A DNA stretch of 64,000 nucleotides from Ailurus styani (GCA_002007465.1 LNAC01000032.1:4677675-4741674); one strand, 5' to 3'; counted from the stretch's first letter, positions 11,848 to 24,615 are shown. The notes: generated by a model from the letters alone, not told the origin. Numbers and translations are program-made.

Positions 11848-11991
11848 AAAAACAGAAAGGACTTATGGGAGTTTTAAAAATCATATAGAAAGGAAAGCTT
11901 ATANTAAAAAAAAATAAAAAATAAATAAAAAAAATAAAAACAGAAAGGACTTATGGGAGTTTTAAAAATCATATAGAAAGGAAAGCTTATA
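11816..11991. repeat. Direct duplication around a single N (probable assembly artefact)
   Basis: Positions 11816-11903 and 11905-11991 (88 and 87 bp) are near-identical and separated by one N at 11904. The copy includes the SINE tail, the target-site duplication and flanking unique sequence, so it is a contig overlap rather than a second insertion. Confidence 0.85.
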
Positions 11992-12519
11992 AAAATGAGG
12001 GGTTGACGTATAAATAGAGTAAATAGCATAACTGAATACATCTTTGTTCCAAATATGATCCTGGTGATGGAATGACCTTCATAGTTAATTATATCCTTGT
12101 ATCTCACAGGCTGTGGGCTATAGATCATGTGCAGCACACATGACTAATGTACTTTAGCTGGGCTGCTTCTCTCATGCATCACATGTACACCACATCAAAT
12201 TTCCTGGCAAAAATGTTATTTCAAGGTAATGCGTATAATAAAAATGTTCTCTTGGTGTCACAACAATATTATTTCTCCTCTGACAGTATTGTTAGGATAT
12301 CTACATTGATTAATACTTACCTGCCAATTCAAATAGGAACATACGTTGTGGTTAAAATAGTCAAGCATACATTCTCACTCTTATAAAACATAAAGACTAA
12401 AGTGACTTCTTGGTGGAATTAGCATAAAGTGTCAAAAATATGACAGGAGAAGCAGGAGCTGCTCTTAACACTGTGCTTTTTCTCTTAGTGATTTTAATAA
12501 TACTGTTTTCCTCTTGCAG

Positions 12520-12960
12520 AAGGATATATTTTCTTCTCCTACTTTTTATTGTGGTAAAGTGTACATAACACGAAATTTACCAGGTTAACCATTTTTAAGA
12601 GTCCAATTTGGCAGCATTAAGTCTATTCACATTGTATGACTATCACCATCATCCATCTCCAGAATTTTCTCATCTTCCTGAACTGAAACTGCACACCCAT
12701 TAAACACCAGCTCCCCCATTTCCTCCTCCCTCTGGCCTCTGGCAGCCACCATTCTCCTTTTTGTCTCTATGAAATTGGTTACTCTCCATACCTCGTGTAA
12801 GTGGGTGATTGCCCTTAATGTAATGTTTTCAAGATTCATCTATGTTGTAACATGTCAGAACTTCCTTCCTGTTTAAGGCTGAATAATGTTCCACTGTATG
12901 TATCTACCACATTTATACATGGTATGTATATACCACATTTTGTTTATAGAAGTATATATT
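12520..12960 (-). mobile_element. L1M 3'-end fragment
   Basis: Inverted old L1 3' region: ATTGTGGTAAAGTGTACATA, CATCATCCATCTCCAGAATT, CTCTGGCAGCCACCATTCTC and GGCTGAATAATGTTCCACTG. Homologous to the fragment at 19285-19860. Confidence 0.8.
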
Positions 12961-13339
12961 TTTCAAAATTATTTTTGATGTTAAAGCGTTATGCACTATT
13001 ACTGCAATTATACTGGTTATAATATATTGCGATAGCCTAAAATAGGAGCAACCATTATCAAGTACCTGTTATGTACCTATTTATTAAAATATACATTACT
13101 TCTAACCTTCATCACAACGCTAAAAATGGAACCCTATCCTAATTTTAAAGACGACTAAATTGAACATGGCAAATGTTAAGTGAAATTCATCCAGTGACTC
13201 CCAGAGGATGCAGAGGTGTTGGGATTTGAACCAGATGTGCTTAGCTCTGAAGTCTGGGCTCCCTGTCCTCCACCACCTGACTGCTTATGTTGCAATCGAG
13301 GTGCGTTGCTGATGTGTGGTGGAATGGTGCTGGACGGGC

Positions 13340-13445
13340 AGACATACAGTTCAGTACTGACCCTGCCATCCACCAGCCTGAGTGACCTTGGCCAAGTCAT
13401 TTGGCCTCACGAAATTGCCTCATCTGCACAAAGGAAATAACAACT
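13340..13445 (+). repeat. MIR fragment
   Basis: Contains GTGACCTTGGCCAAGTCATT and a GCCTCATCTGCACAAAGGAA segment, both typical of the MIR core. Confidence 0.6.
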
Positions 13446-13464
13446 ATAGCAATGATAATGGTAA

Positions 13465-13695
13465 TGCGGGCTAACATTTTTTTGAATACTCACTTTGTAC
13501 TAAATGCTGAGCTTGTTTTGTATTAGCTCTTCAATCCTCACAGAAAGACTACAAGGTAGATTTTTGAATTCCCTTCCTTTTATTTACACACAAGGAAACT
13601 GAAACACACAGAGGTTAATGCCCAAGGTCACACCACAGTAAGTAGCCTTAAACCTGAGCCAGTCTGGCTCCTAAACCTGCCTTTTAACCACTACT
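13465..13695 (-). repeat. MIR SINE
   Basis: Reverse MIR: CTTTGTACTAAATGCTGAGC, CTTCAATCCTCACAGAAAGA, AAGGAAACTGAAACACACAG, CCCAAGGTCACACCACAGTA and CTTTTAACCACTAC at the end. Confidence 0.85.
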
Positions 13696-15295
13696 CACTG
13701 CTGGGAAGTTGTGAGAATTGAGATAAAGCATACAAATTGCTTAACTCAGTGTCTGACACACAGAAACCTCTCAAAAAATGCCAGTCATTATTTTTACGAC
13801 CATGATTTACTTGCCATTTTTCTATATCTGGTTCTGAATGGCTGCACCTGGTTTTCCTTTTTTTTTTTCTCTCTCTCTCTTGGAAATGTTCCAGGGGTGG
13901 GAGGGGGATTGAGCATCCATCAGGAAATTACCTTCCTTCACTCTGGACCTGCTCTGGGAAAAAGCACAATACGGCAAAGACTTCAACACAGGCAGCTCAG
14001 GACCAGGCCAAACACGCACTCTTATTACTTAGGCTGAATTCAAATGAGGTGGGGATATAGCCCTTGAATGCTGCTTGGCATAATATAAACCCTCAAATTT
14101 TAAAAATCTGATTCTTTCCCATTTACCCTGAAGCTAAATAAATCATCAATGCAAATGAGTTTCTGAGAAATTCACTGAAAATGGTGTGCTTCTCAGGAAA
14201 GTTGAAAAAGTAAGGAAGGTGATGACTAAAATAGGATATGCATCCTGCTAAAATATGCAAGCTATTAGTTTTAAAATCCTAGATCCTTATTTATTTGGAT
14301 TAAGGTTCCTAGCTGATGTTATTTATCCATGACTAGCAACAAATAATTATGGATTTTGATTTCTGTAATTATATTAAAATCTCACTTATCTCTTAATTAA
14401 AGAGGAGGTGGAACTAATATTTTCATGCACCCAGTTTAAGTTTGCCCAAAGCCTTACCACCAGCTCTCACCTGCCCCCAATACGCCCAAGACCAGACTAG
14501 GCAGGCAGACATACACCACTCAACACTTATTCACTGAGCAACCTGCTAAGTCACTTGACTATGGAGAACACAAGGACCTGACCCTGAATTAGTTCATAAT
14601 TCATTACAACCATAAACGTGTTCACAATTAAACATGCATTAAAATGATCAGAACTGGAAGGTGTGAGCAATTTTATAAACTCTCTAGTTTTTAGAGTTAA
14701 ACCTTGTATTTAATTTACTAGCAACTTTTAAAATTACATATTACATATGAACTGGTACTCTGCTTTACGTTGAGTATATAATAGTAAATAAAATATCAGT
14801 CTTTTCTGTTAAGAAATGTGACTCTAGAAGTAAAGGTAAACTATTAAAGTCACAAACTAAATCAATACTCCCCATTCCTTCCCTAAAACATACCAAATGA
14901 CGTCCATGTGTTTCTCCACTTAATGATTAGTTTGTATGTTTTTCAAGAATTAGATATGTGCAGCAGCAAACCTGATTCAGTTGTACTTCTTATTGTAATT
15001 AGGTTAATGTAGTGAAACTTAAATCAATCGATGAAATATGAGAGTAAGAGTATGTGTGTTTCCATGAAGACTGCTTTAATGCTTTGAAATGATCTGTTAA
15101 AGTCACATGGCCAAATATTGCTGCTTTATTAGGAGTCAATGCGACAACTGTAAAAGACTTAAGAGAAAACTACTCTAGAAAGATTGTGTGAACAAATCTC
15201 ATTGTAATTTTTAAAAATCAATATTTAAAAACTTGCATACAAATATGATTACGATAAACTGTGACCGGTACTGAACATATCACAGCCTAGATAGA
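13696..15295. other. Intronic sequence, no gene
   Basis: AT-rich intron DNA with no recognised exon. A T-rich plus CT tract lies at 13857-13882. Confidence 0.5.
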
Positions 15296-15299
15296 GTTC

Positions 15300-15850
15300 A
15301 GACCTGTGGGAGAGGTGACACAAATGAAATCAGAAAGTTTCAGACTGCTCAAGAAGAAGGGAAAGCGTAAGTGTCCTGAGCAAAGGGAGTAGTATGTCCA
15401 AAGGCTTGGCAGCAAAAGAAGATTTGAAAAAAGCTCAGTGTGACTGAAGGGCAAACATCAGAGAATGTGGTGAGGGGATGAGTCTAGAAAAATTATCAGG
15501 AGACAGATCTCAAAGGCCTAATTAAGGAGTCTGGAATTTCTAAGGACTCCTAAAATCTAAAATCAGATTCTCTTTGCAAGATCACTTTGGCCTCAGTAGA
15601 ACCAGATTTCGGGGAAGAGGGTGGGGAGCAAGGCTGAAGGCCGGGAGGAAGCGGAGTGGATTTGAACCTCTACGGCCTAGTCGCTGGGGGAGAGATGGAG
15701 GCAGTTACACATTGTCTGGTTACCAGAAGGAGAGGATTGAGAGATCAAGAGAAATTTAGGAGGTAAGCCAGGTGTGCAATCAGTATATGGGGCAAAGGAG
15801 AAGAAAAGTGAAAGCTGACTTTCAGATTTCTGACTGTTAACAGGATAATG
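15300..15850 (-). repeat. L2 LINE fragment
   Basis: Reverse L2 landmarks: GTCCAAAGGCTTGGCAGCAA, CTCAGTGTGACTGAAGGGC, a GGCCTAATTAAGGAGTCTGG segment and CAAGATCACTTTGGCC. Confidence 0.65.
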
Positions 15851-16835
15851 ACGCCATTTAAAGAAATAGGGAACAATGGGGGAAAAGCAGGTAGGGGCGA
15901 CAAGGTGATAGAGTCTATCCAGTTCTAGCTCATTATGTAGAAAAGGGAACTAATTTCTAAAGAAGGAAGTCTTTTACCTTAAGTACCAGAGTCATAAATT
16001 GAGTTCAGATCTTCTGACCATCACCCCTTCCTGGCCAGCCCCAACCTCCTTTCTCCCCATACAGTGTAAATACCATCCATAATTCTATCTAGGGTTTTAT
16101 TCCAGACAGGTCATTACCAGCCCCCCAGATATGATTGTGGATGTTCTTTCATCCCTCTCTGTACCATATTTCATGCCTGCCCCCATAAACCCAAAAAACC
16201 TTGGCTTAGCATTGCATTGAACCCTACTGACTTAGGTTTCACACAGTAAAATCTTTTATCAGTTTCAATGGAAATCTAACCCACAGGAAGATGAATGGAG
16301 CAGGCCTTCTGTGAAATAGGTTGAAAATAATTGCATGTCAGGCAGGTTTTGGAGAGGAGCCAGTGAGGTATTAAGTGAAAACGTGAAAGAGCAGACCCTC
16401 CACTGCTCAGACTTTGAAAGCTCAAAGACTGGGGCAGGGAAATATTTTAGTCTCATTCAGAGGGCATGTGATTTATTTCCACTGACTGCTAATTGCTACA
16501 GAAAGGAAAGGAGTGGGTTTCCAAAAGGAATGCAACAAAGCTCACCTGGCTTGAAAAATACTGCGGTGGCATTGGTTTGAATTTACAGTCTCTCCAGTGA
16601 GGGACATTGCACAGCCAAAACAATTAGGAACTAAATAAATGGGGCCTTTATGGAAATATCTTTCTTCAAAGTCTTCAACAGGAGAAGATTAATGAAAGAG
16701 GACAAATTTTAAGCCCTGAATAGAAAGGGAACTTTACTTGTAAAGTCCTCACTGTATTCAATTTTCCTGTTGCAATTGTTCTACTGTGGAAAATGCAGAG
16801 TTTTGGCTTGATGAGAAGTACTGGTTTTATCCACT
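15851..16835. other. Intronic sequence, no gene
   Basis: No exon or confidently named repeat seen. Confidence 0.45.
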
Positions 16836-17420
16836 TGTTCAGGGCTCATTCAATGAGTATTTATTGAGTAGTCATTGTGCCACACATTGTTCTAGATCAG
16901 TGATTCTCAACCAGCAATTTTGCCCCCCTCTCCCCATCACCACCCTTATCCCTCACTCCCAGAGATATTTGTCAATATCTGGAGTCATTTTTGGCTATCA
17001 TGGTTGGGGGATAGTAGGGGTGTGACTGGCATCTAGTGGGTAGTGGTAAGGGATGCTGCTAATATCCCACAATGTACTGGACAGTGCCTTTCCAACAAGG
17101 AATTATCTAGTCCAAAATATTCGTAGTGCCAATGTTGAGAAATCTTGTTCTAGATGCTGGCAATACAGCAGTGAAAAGAGAGAAAACCCTCAGCACTTGT
17201 GAAACTTCTATTTTAGTGACAGAAGAGAAATAATAAATGGATTAATAAAGAAATATCTAGCATGTCATATAGTGATAAGGCATTATGGAAGAAGATAAAA
17301 CAGGTGGTGGATAATAGTTACTATTGTATAGTGATAAATCACAGAAGGCCTCATTAATAAAGGTGATTTTTGAGCAGAATTCTAGAGAGAAGTAAGTCAT
17401 GGTATGGGAGTGGGAGAAGC
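16836..17420 (-). repeat. L2 LINE 3'-end fragment, interrupted by MER20
   Basis: Reverse L2 3' end: ATTCAATGAGTATTTATTGA, GCCACACATTGTTCTAGAT, then after the MER20 GATGCTGGCAATACAGCAGT and ATTTTAGTGACAGAAGAG. The two halves join cleanly when MER20 is removed. Confidence 0.8.
16898..17147 (+). mobile_element. MER20 (hAT-Charlie DNA transposon, non-autonomous)
   Basis: Starts CAGTGATTCTCAACCAGCAA and ends AATGTTGAGAAATCTTG, with the diagnostic CTGGCATCTAGTGGGTAGTG and GGGATGCTGCTAATATCCCA. Flanked by a perfect 8-bp hAT target-site duplication TTCTAGAT (16890-16897 and 17148-17155). Inserted into an L2. Confidence 0.93.
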
Positions 17421-18875
17421 ATCATTGTCTTAAAAGAAATCAATTTGCTAATCATACATGAACTTAGGGTAAAGATAAATTTAGGGCAATTTGTGGACAA
17501 ATTATCAGAGTGTGATCGCTTTTTCCCCCTCTTTTTATCACCAAAAACTTTATGCTGACCTAGATAGAGGAGTACACCATTCTCTATTTTTTTTTATAGA
17601 TTTTAGACAAATGAGAAACAGAGTTGGCATTCCTCACGACCAACTGAAACAGACTCTTTTAGTTCAATTTAATGATTACAGGCTATGGGTTCCAAACATC
17701 ACACACAACACAGTGAGCCATGTGCAAGTGTATATGTATGTAGTATACATAAATGTGTAGTGTATGTGTACAGAGCATATACTGTGAGTATACGAATAGG
17801 CTCTTATTACACATGATGTAATCTGAGGACAGAAAAATCATCGGGGTTGAACACAAGCATAAACGTGGAGGAGAGTATTTTGAAATAAGATCAAATTGTG
17901 GCGTGAGTATTTTGTTTGGTATAATTATTGTTGTCATTGTGAATGTGTACATACTTATAGTAACATACAGCAAAAATGATGCAAGGCTTAAGCTTTCCTG
18001 ATAGGTTTATCCCAATCTAAAATCTTATTTCATTAATGATTCACTGAAAAAAAAATTAGAGTTACATGTTGATTATACTCTACATTTGAAAAATCAAATA
18101 CATAAAAAAATTTATTTGCAACTACAGTATAATGAAGCTTTGATTTTGTCAGGGAAGTATTGACTTTGTTTTCCAAGAATTCCTTCATTAAAAGAAATCT
18201 AATTCCCCATCTTAATTTAATGTTTCACTCTACACAGAAATGCTCAGAATAATGAAACAAAAACACCCTGCGAGATTGTAACTGTAGTATTTTTTAAATG
18301 TTTGCTCAAGATTTGAATATTTTAAAACCTGTAGCACTATTGTAACATAATGGCAATCTGAAATGTCTCATTGGTGTGGCATTCGCAAGCAAGTCAAACT
18401 CTGGCCAGTACTCTAAACTATTTTTAAGTACATTATTTCTATTTTTAGATATATAGACTGGTTAACAAGGAAAGGAGAGAATCACTTCTTAGAATCTTTC
18501 ATTTGCCCAGACCAAAAGTAATTTAATTTCCTTATCCGTATCTGGTTATAAGCATGTAAGATTGTATTCCAAGGAAGAACCTGTAGGTCCTCCATCATGA
18601 AGTAGATGTGATTTTTGTATGTCCTTGCTAATGAGGGCGAGACTGTAAGGGTGATCAAACAAAACACAATATAGAGAAGAGGATTATGAGATGAGATAAA
18701 CATTGGTTAATTTTTGTCTGGGTTAAATATCCTCAGGGTTAAATCCATATCCAGGAGCTGTGACCCTGACGTAAGTAAAGTGATCAAGACGTGGCTTCTA
18801 AGGAGCCCATCGCAGGGAAGTCCTCCTGTCCCTATCCAGGATGTCCACTGCACAACTGCTATGCCACCTACTTAC
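17421..18875. other. Intronic sequence, no gene
   Basis: No exon recognised. A TG/TA-rich low-complexity stretch lies at about 17,725-17,770. Confidence 0.5.
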
Positions 18876-18879
18876 TGTT

Positions 18880-19265
18880 TAGTCTTTATTCATTTACACA
18901 CTCATTTACTCAACAAATAGGGTCATTGAGTACTGGCCAGCGTTTTCCCAGGTCTTGAAGATACAAGTGTTCCTGTCCTCGAGAAGTTCAATCAAGTAAA
19001 AGAGACATTGGCATGTAAATAGTGAATATGAGAAATGTATAGAGAATGTGATACCCAAATGTCTTTTGTGTATAATGACTCAGAAGAATTGATTTGAAAA
19101 GATGAGTAGGGGGTTATAAAACAAACAGAGTGAGGGAGAGCACTCCAGGCTGAAGGAATAGCACATAGCAAGGTATAACAGTCCAAAGAAAAACTGTCCA
19201 CAGAGATGAGCATGAAAAGATGAGGTCAAGTTGCAAGTGAGCCCTATATCCATGTTATAACCTGG
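18880..19265 (-). repeat. L2 LINE 3'-end fragment
   Basis: Reverse L2: CTCATTTACTCAACAAATAG, GTTTTCCCAGGTCTTGAAGA, TGTTCCTGTCCTCGAGAAGT and GAGCACTCCAGGCTGAAGGA. Confidence 0.75.
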
Positions 19266-19284
19266 GATCTCCAATGTTCATTAT

Positions 19285-19860
19285 TTTTTAGTGTTATACA
19301 TAACAGCAAAGTACCCTGTCCACTGTTTCTAAGGGTACAGCTCAGCTGCATTAAGTACATCCGCATCAACCACCACCACCACCCATCTCCAGAATTCTTT
19401 CATTTTCCCAAACTGAGACTGTGTACTCACTGAACCCTAACCCCCCACTCTCCTGTTCCCCAGCCTCTGGCCACCACTATTCCATTTTCTGCCTCTATGA
19501 CTCTGACTACTCTAGGTACCTCATGTAAGTGGAATCATGCAATATTTTTTCTTTTGTGTCTGGCTTATTTCACTTAGCATCATGTCTTTAAGCTTCATCC
19601 ATGTTGTAGCATGGTCATAATTTCATCCCCAGTTTTTTAAGAAATTTTATTTGAGAAAGAAAGAGAGACAGAGAGCACAAGTTGGGGGGGGGATGGGCAG
19701 AAACAGAGGGAGAAGCAGATTCCCTACTGAGCAGGGAGCCCTGACATGAGGTTTGATCCCAGGACCCTGAGAACATGACCTGAGCCCAAGGCAGTCACTT
19801 AACTGACTGAGCCACCCAGGTGCCCCTCATTCCCAATTTTTTTGATCATGTGTCAAACTG
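19285..19860 (-). mobile_element. L1M 3'-end fragment with nested SINE
   Basis: Inverted old L1 3' region: CACCCATCTCCAGAATTCTT, CCAGCCTCTGGCCACCACTA, CTCATGTAAGTGGAATCATG and TTCACTTAGCATCATGTCTT. Interrupted by a SINE at 19639-19826. Confidence 0.85.
19639..19826 (-). mobile_element. Carnivore SINE (SINEC)
   Basis: Inverted Can-SINE ending GAGCCACCCAGGTGCCCC. Target-site duplication TCATCCCCAGTTTTTT (19623-19638) and TCATTCCCAATTTTTT (19827-19842), two mismatches. Inserted in an L1M 3' end. Confidence 0.95.
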
Positions 19861-20469
19861 TTTTGAACATGAATCTCTAATACATGTATAGTATTAAGGT
19901 ATGATGTACATTATAAAGAATACTCAAAAACAAATATTTTCAAGGGATAAAACTGAAGAATAAACTTTTTTTTTTGTCATAATGGGTTATCTTGAAAAAC
20001 TCCTAGGCTATCTGTACCTCTTTGGATAGTACCACTATAGAACATGGAAAAGCATTGAGGACTGTTAAGCCAGAGGAGCAGTATGGTTTGATGTCCGAAC
20101 CCAGTTTTTCATCAAACATCCACATCCTGCTATGTGCTCTGTTGTCAGTGATGAAGAGTAGCTTTGCAAGATGAAATAATTCAAATAAGGAGATTTGTAT
20201 TCTTAGAGTGGAATATTCTAGTGAATCTAGACAGTATATACCTCATTGTTGCAGTTGTGTATCTAAGTTCCATCCACATATAACATTTGGTTGAAAAGCG
20301 TAAAATAATACAGCCACTGGAATACATTTGTTGGTCACTGTTTACCTCATGATTGTAAATGAATGTACTGGCAGAAATTAAGGGTCTCTTGATGTTTTTA
20401 GTCTTGTTCAACATTTTATCGAAATCAGTCAATTCCTTAAAAATAAATCACAAAACAGGTACAAGTACT

Positions 20470-20700
20470 AAAAACTAAGGTTAGAACAATGGAGACTACA
20501 TGGTGGTTGAAAAAGCATATACATTGGAGCCAAGAAAACCCCGGTGAAACTTCATCTTCACCATTTACTAGCTATGTGACTGTGGGACAGATGGCTAGAT
20601 CGCTCTTAACCTTAGTGTTATCATCTATAAATATATGACAGTATCTGTTTTGTTTTGTTTTGTGCTTTTTGGGGTTTTTGTTTTGTTGTGTTTTGGACCC
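20470..20700 (+). repeat. MIR fragment followed by a TTTTG-rich tract
   Basis: MIR core TTTACTAGCTATGTGACTGT, then a TTATCATCTATAAATATATG segment. From 20646 a GTTTT-rich low-complexity run follows. Confidence 0.65.
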
Positions 20701-20897
20701 TGTCAGGATCCAATATTGTCAGAACATTATCAGGACAATACGTTCTTGGCAAAGTTGTTTAGAGCATAAAATGACATAATGTACTTACGTGCCCGCTACA
20801 TATGCTCAAATGGTGTTAGTACCATCTTTTACATTTATGAATGAACCCTCTAACAGGGAAACTAGTTTTAATGCCTTATTTCCATGTAGTAGGACAC

Positions 20898-21265
20898 AAT
20901 TTTTTTTGATGGAGTGTTCCATGATTCATTGTTTGCATATAACACCCAGCGTTGCATGCAGTACGTGCCCTCCTTAATACCCATCACCAGACAGACCCAT
21001 TCCCCCGCCCTCCTCCCCTCTGAAACCCTCAGTTTCCTTCCCTGAGTCCATAGTCTCTCATGGCTTGTCTCCCCCTTTGATTCCCCCCCCCTTCATTTTT
21101 CCCTTCCTTCTCCTAATGTCCTCCGTGCTATTCCTTATGTTCCACAAATAAGTGAAACCATATGATAATTGTCTTTCTCGGCTTGACTTATTTCCCTCAG
21201 CATAATGCCCTCCAGTCCTGTCCTTGTCGATACAAATGGTGGGTATTCATCCTTTCTGAGTAATA
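20898..21265 (-). mobile_element. Carnivore L1 3'-end fragment
   Basis: GTTCCATGATTCATTGTTTG, CCTCCTTAATACCCATCACC, CTGAAACCCTCAGTTTCCTT and GTGAAACCATATGATAATTG are the inverted 3' UTR and ORF2 end of carnivore L1. Its right edge enters an L2-like stretch. Confidence 0.85.
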
Positions 21266-21450
21266 TTTAATCCCTTTGTCTGGAATGCCCATTACCCCCA
21301 TGCCCCCAAGCAATCCAAACTGGAATTCAAGATTCAGATTTCAATGTCTCCACTTTTGACATTTTAGAGGGGTTATAAAGCTCTTTCTTATCACAATTCT
21401 TATATTGCTTTATTGTATCTCTGATATAATAATAACCACTTAATATGAGA
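21266..21450 (+). repeat. L2-like fragment
   Basis: CCCTTTGTCTGGAATGCCCA and CAAGATTCAGATTTCAATGT resemble forward L2 3' sequence. Old and short. Confidence 0.4.
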
Positions 21451-22390
21451 TGGATGCTGTGAAAAGATGATCAGTTCCCTTTCAGGAACAGAAGACTTCT
21501 TGCCCAAGCTGCAGGGTGAGCGCCCAGCAGACAGGCCCTCTTCAGGAACTGTTTCAGGTAAGACCATTTCCCAGTTTATACCTCCTTCCCAAGGTGGCCC
21601 CAGCCACTTAAAGGGTTAGGTAGGGCCCAGGTCCTTCATACCACTGATGGCAACTCTGAAAGATCGTGTTATCTATAGGACTTGCTGTTAACGTTGACTA
21701 AGGTTTGAGACTGGATCAGAGTGCAACTGCTTCTCTCTCAGCTCTGTGTCTTTCCCTTCTCTTCCCCAGGTGGGGGGGGGGGGTCACAAGAACGTAAGAA
21801 GCTCCTGCACCCTATTCCCCATCTCAGAACCTATAACCCAGACACTCAACCTGCAGCCACACTTCGGCCACTTACACATTGCTACAATTACTGGTTCATT
21901 CAATGGATGGGGTTTGGTTCTGATGTATTCCTATATCCTCAGGATCTAGTCAATATCTGGCACATATGGACACCAAACAAATGGTGTTGAATAAATTCAT
22001 TAAAACTGGGATCTCATTTCTTTGCCCAAGATATTATTTCTTTTCTCATTTCACTGGATTTATTTATAGTGTCTCTCCTTTTACAGTAAAAGAATTTAGA
22101 GCAACTAACCCAAAAGTTGACTACAATGAAGTAATGGGGAAATGGGAATGACAGAATTGTAAAGATGAATCTATCAATAATAAGGTTCAATGATAAGGTT
22201 CAATAGTTGTAGTCACCTAATATTTTTCAGTCATTGACCTGAGCATCGACCATATACCAGGCACTACTTAAGTGTTAAAGTAAGACTAAATCTCTATCTC
22301 CAAGGAGAATTATATTCAAATGGAAAAGAAAGGTGAAAATGGGATAGTGTAATTTTAGAGGGCAGTAGGTGGTACAAAGGCCCCAGAAGG
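21451..22390. other. Intronic sequence, no gene
   Basis: No exon recognised. Includes a poly-G run at 21772-21782 and an L2-like piece near 22,205-22,380. Confidence 0.4.
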
Positions 22391-22391
22391 G

Positions 22392-23150
22392 CCTGAACAC
22401 CTGGACATATACTGCTTTGGCGTACTGATTATTTTGAGCTGAAGGCAACTGGGAAATAGCAGGTGCAGGAAGGGCTCTTCTTCCTCCCACTTTGTACCTA
22501 AAAACAAAGTACACACTTCTTGTGAAAAAGATGCCCTCCCTCTATCAGGAAGAGAACATTCTTACTACCAGAGACAGGGAGTTGACATCCAGATGAGTCT
22601 GCACAAACCCCACTAAAAATAACCCTTAGGTTCCATGAGCTCCCCCCACATATTTCCTCTTCACTTTCCCACAATTTCATACCCCTAGGCCAAGCCCTTT
22701 TCCCCCTTGTCTTCTCATGTCTCCACAACTTACCATTTTTTGTTAAAATGATATCTAACCAGTGCATCTGGGTGGCTCAATCAGTTAAGCATCTGCCTTC
22801 AGCTCAGGCCATGATCCCAGGGTTCTGGGCCCCTTGCTCAGTGGGGAGCCTGCTTCTCCCTCTCCCTCTCCCTCTGCCTGCCATTCCCCTTGCTTGTGCT
22901 CTCTTTCTATCTCTCTCTTGCTCTCTGTCAAATAAATAAACAAATCTTTTTTAAAAAATGCTATATAACTATGGGTCTAACTCCTTCTTTGGGATTTTCA
23001 CTTCTTTTTATGACATCTACACCATGTAAAAATTTTAACATCAAATAAAATCTATATGCTCTTTTTCCTGTTAATCTTACATCAGTTCAACTCACAGGTC
23101 CTAGACACAGAAGCTAAGAGGATAAAGGAAATGTCTTTCCTTCCCTATGC
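22392..23150 (+). mobile_element. ERVL-like solo LTR, copy 1
   Basis: About 560 bp of LTR, excluding the SINE at 22760-22954. Landmarks shared with the LTR at 24616-25172 are ACTGCTTTGGCGTACTG, TTTTGAGCTGAAGGCAACT, an AGGGAGTTGACATCC stretch and a 3' AATAAAATCTATATGC/CTCTTTTTCCTGTTAATCTT polyadenylation region. No viral coding sequence is attached. Family name (MLT2/LTR16-like) is a guess. Confidence 0.55.
22760..22954 (+). mobile_element. Carnivore SINE (SINEC)
   Basis: Forward Can-SINE with an internally shortened head region (GGGTTCTGGGCCCCTTGCTC). Target-site duplication AAAATGATATCTAAC (22745-22759) and AAAATGCTATATAAC (22955-22969). Nested in an LTR. Confidence 0.95.
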
Positions 23151-24297
23151 CTCTTCAGGTAGGATGGTCCAAGAAGGACTCTCCCAGAAGGAGAATAGAG
23201 GCCTTAATGATGAGAATCCAATGCTTGCTGAAATTTGAGGGAAGAAATTTTAGGCAAAGAAAACAGCTACTCTAAGGGCCAGGCATTTAGTACAAATTGG
23301 ACTCTAGGCTCCAGGAAGCTAAATATAGAAAATTGCTTGTTTTTATCTGGGAGGGATACATGTTCTAATTCTTAAGAGGAGCCAAAGTTTTTCCTTGAAT
23401 AAAACTGGATGGCACTGAGAGAAGTAAACAATGTCTTCATCAACTATTTCACAACAAAGACAGAAGCAGAAATCTGTGACAGCTTTTCGTAGCGACACTG
23501 AGGGCCTCATATTAAGAAGCATTCAGGAAAGACAATTCTGTGAGGGGCTGCAATGACTCAGAGTTCTCAGATCAGTAGCTGGATGACATGACCTTTAAGT
23601 TTTCTTCTTTGAATCAGAACAGGATGTCAGACAGTCAAGATTACATTCTCTATTGAGGGCCTCAGCACAGGTATCCTAGAGTGTTCACTTATTCTCTGAT
23701 TCATTAATCAAGAAAGAAATTGTTCAGAACAACCCATGACAAAGGATTTTAATCATAACACTATTTTCCTGCTGCATTTAAGATTCCTAATTTAGGTTGA
23801 CTTCATAGAATTCTATGGAAATATCACCTACCAGATAATGAGCTGCTTGTTCCCAGTACATAATTCCTTCTTTTTTTACTTGCACATGCATACACCACCA
23901 CTCCTACTCCCACCCACCCCATCCCTATTGCTGTAGGGTTCTATGGGTTTGGGTTGTGTGTTAGTTTTTGAGATGGAAATAAATAAATGACAGCAAGCAT
24001 AAAATTAAAGAAATAGTGTCAAGATAATCAAGGAAGAGGAAAATGGAGATCACCAAGCTATTACTATAGGGCAGGCTTGCTTAACCTAACTTTGTAAGTT
24101 TGTTTCCCGACAATTAAACAAAAGAGCATTTATTAAATAGTGACACTCCTGCAGGGGAGCGCCATAATAATTCCAAAGAAAGGATATGTATTCCAAAGTG
24201 AAAAATTTAATAGGTCAGGCTTTAGCATCGTAGCAGAGGAATGTCACCACATTACAAAATATGTACCACAATCCTCAAATTGATTTGACTTCTCGTT
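23151..24297. other. Intronic sequence, no gene
   Basis: Lies between two related LTRs but shows no retroviral gene remnant that I can recognise. Confidence 0.4.
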
Positions 24298-24310
24298 ACC
24301 ATCCAGATGA

Positions 24311-24520
24311 TGGGGCCCCTGAGTGGCTCAGTCGTTAAGCATCTGCCTTCAGCTCAGGTAGTGATCCCAGAGTCCTGGGATTGAGCCTCACATCGGGCTC
24401 CCTGCCCAGCGGGGAGCCTACTTCTCCCTCTGCCTGCCACTCCCCCTGCTTATGTTCCCTCTCTCGCTGTTTATTTCTCTGTCAAATAAATAAAATCTTA
24501 AAAAACAAACAAACAAAAAA
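24311..24520 (+). mobile_element. Carnivore SINE (SINEC)
   Basis: Forward Can-SINE, GGGGCCCCTGAGTGGCTCAG to an A-rich tail with (CAAA) units. Target-site duplication approximately CCATCCAGATGA / CCATCCAGAAGA. Confidence 0.94.
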
Positions 24521-24615
24521 ACCCATCCAGAAGAATACCTACAAATTCAATGAATTAGATGCATCCTATTTGCAAATATTGACAGCACCTGAGTTCTGAT
24601 CCAAGCTCTACTACC

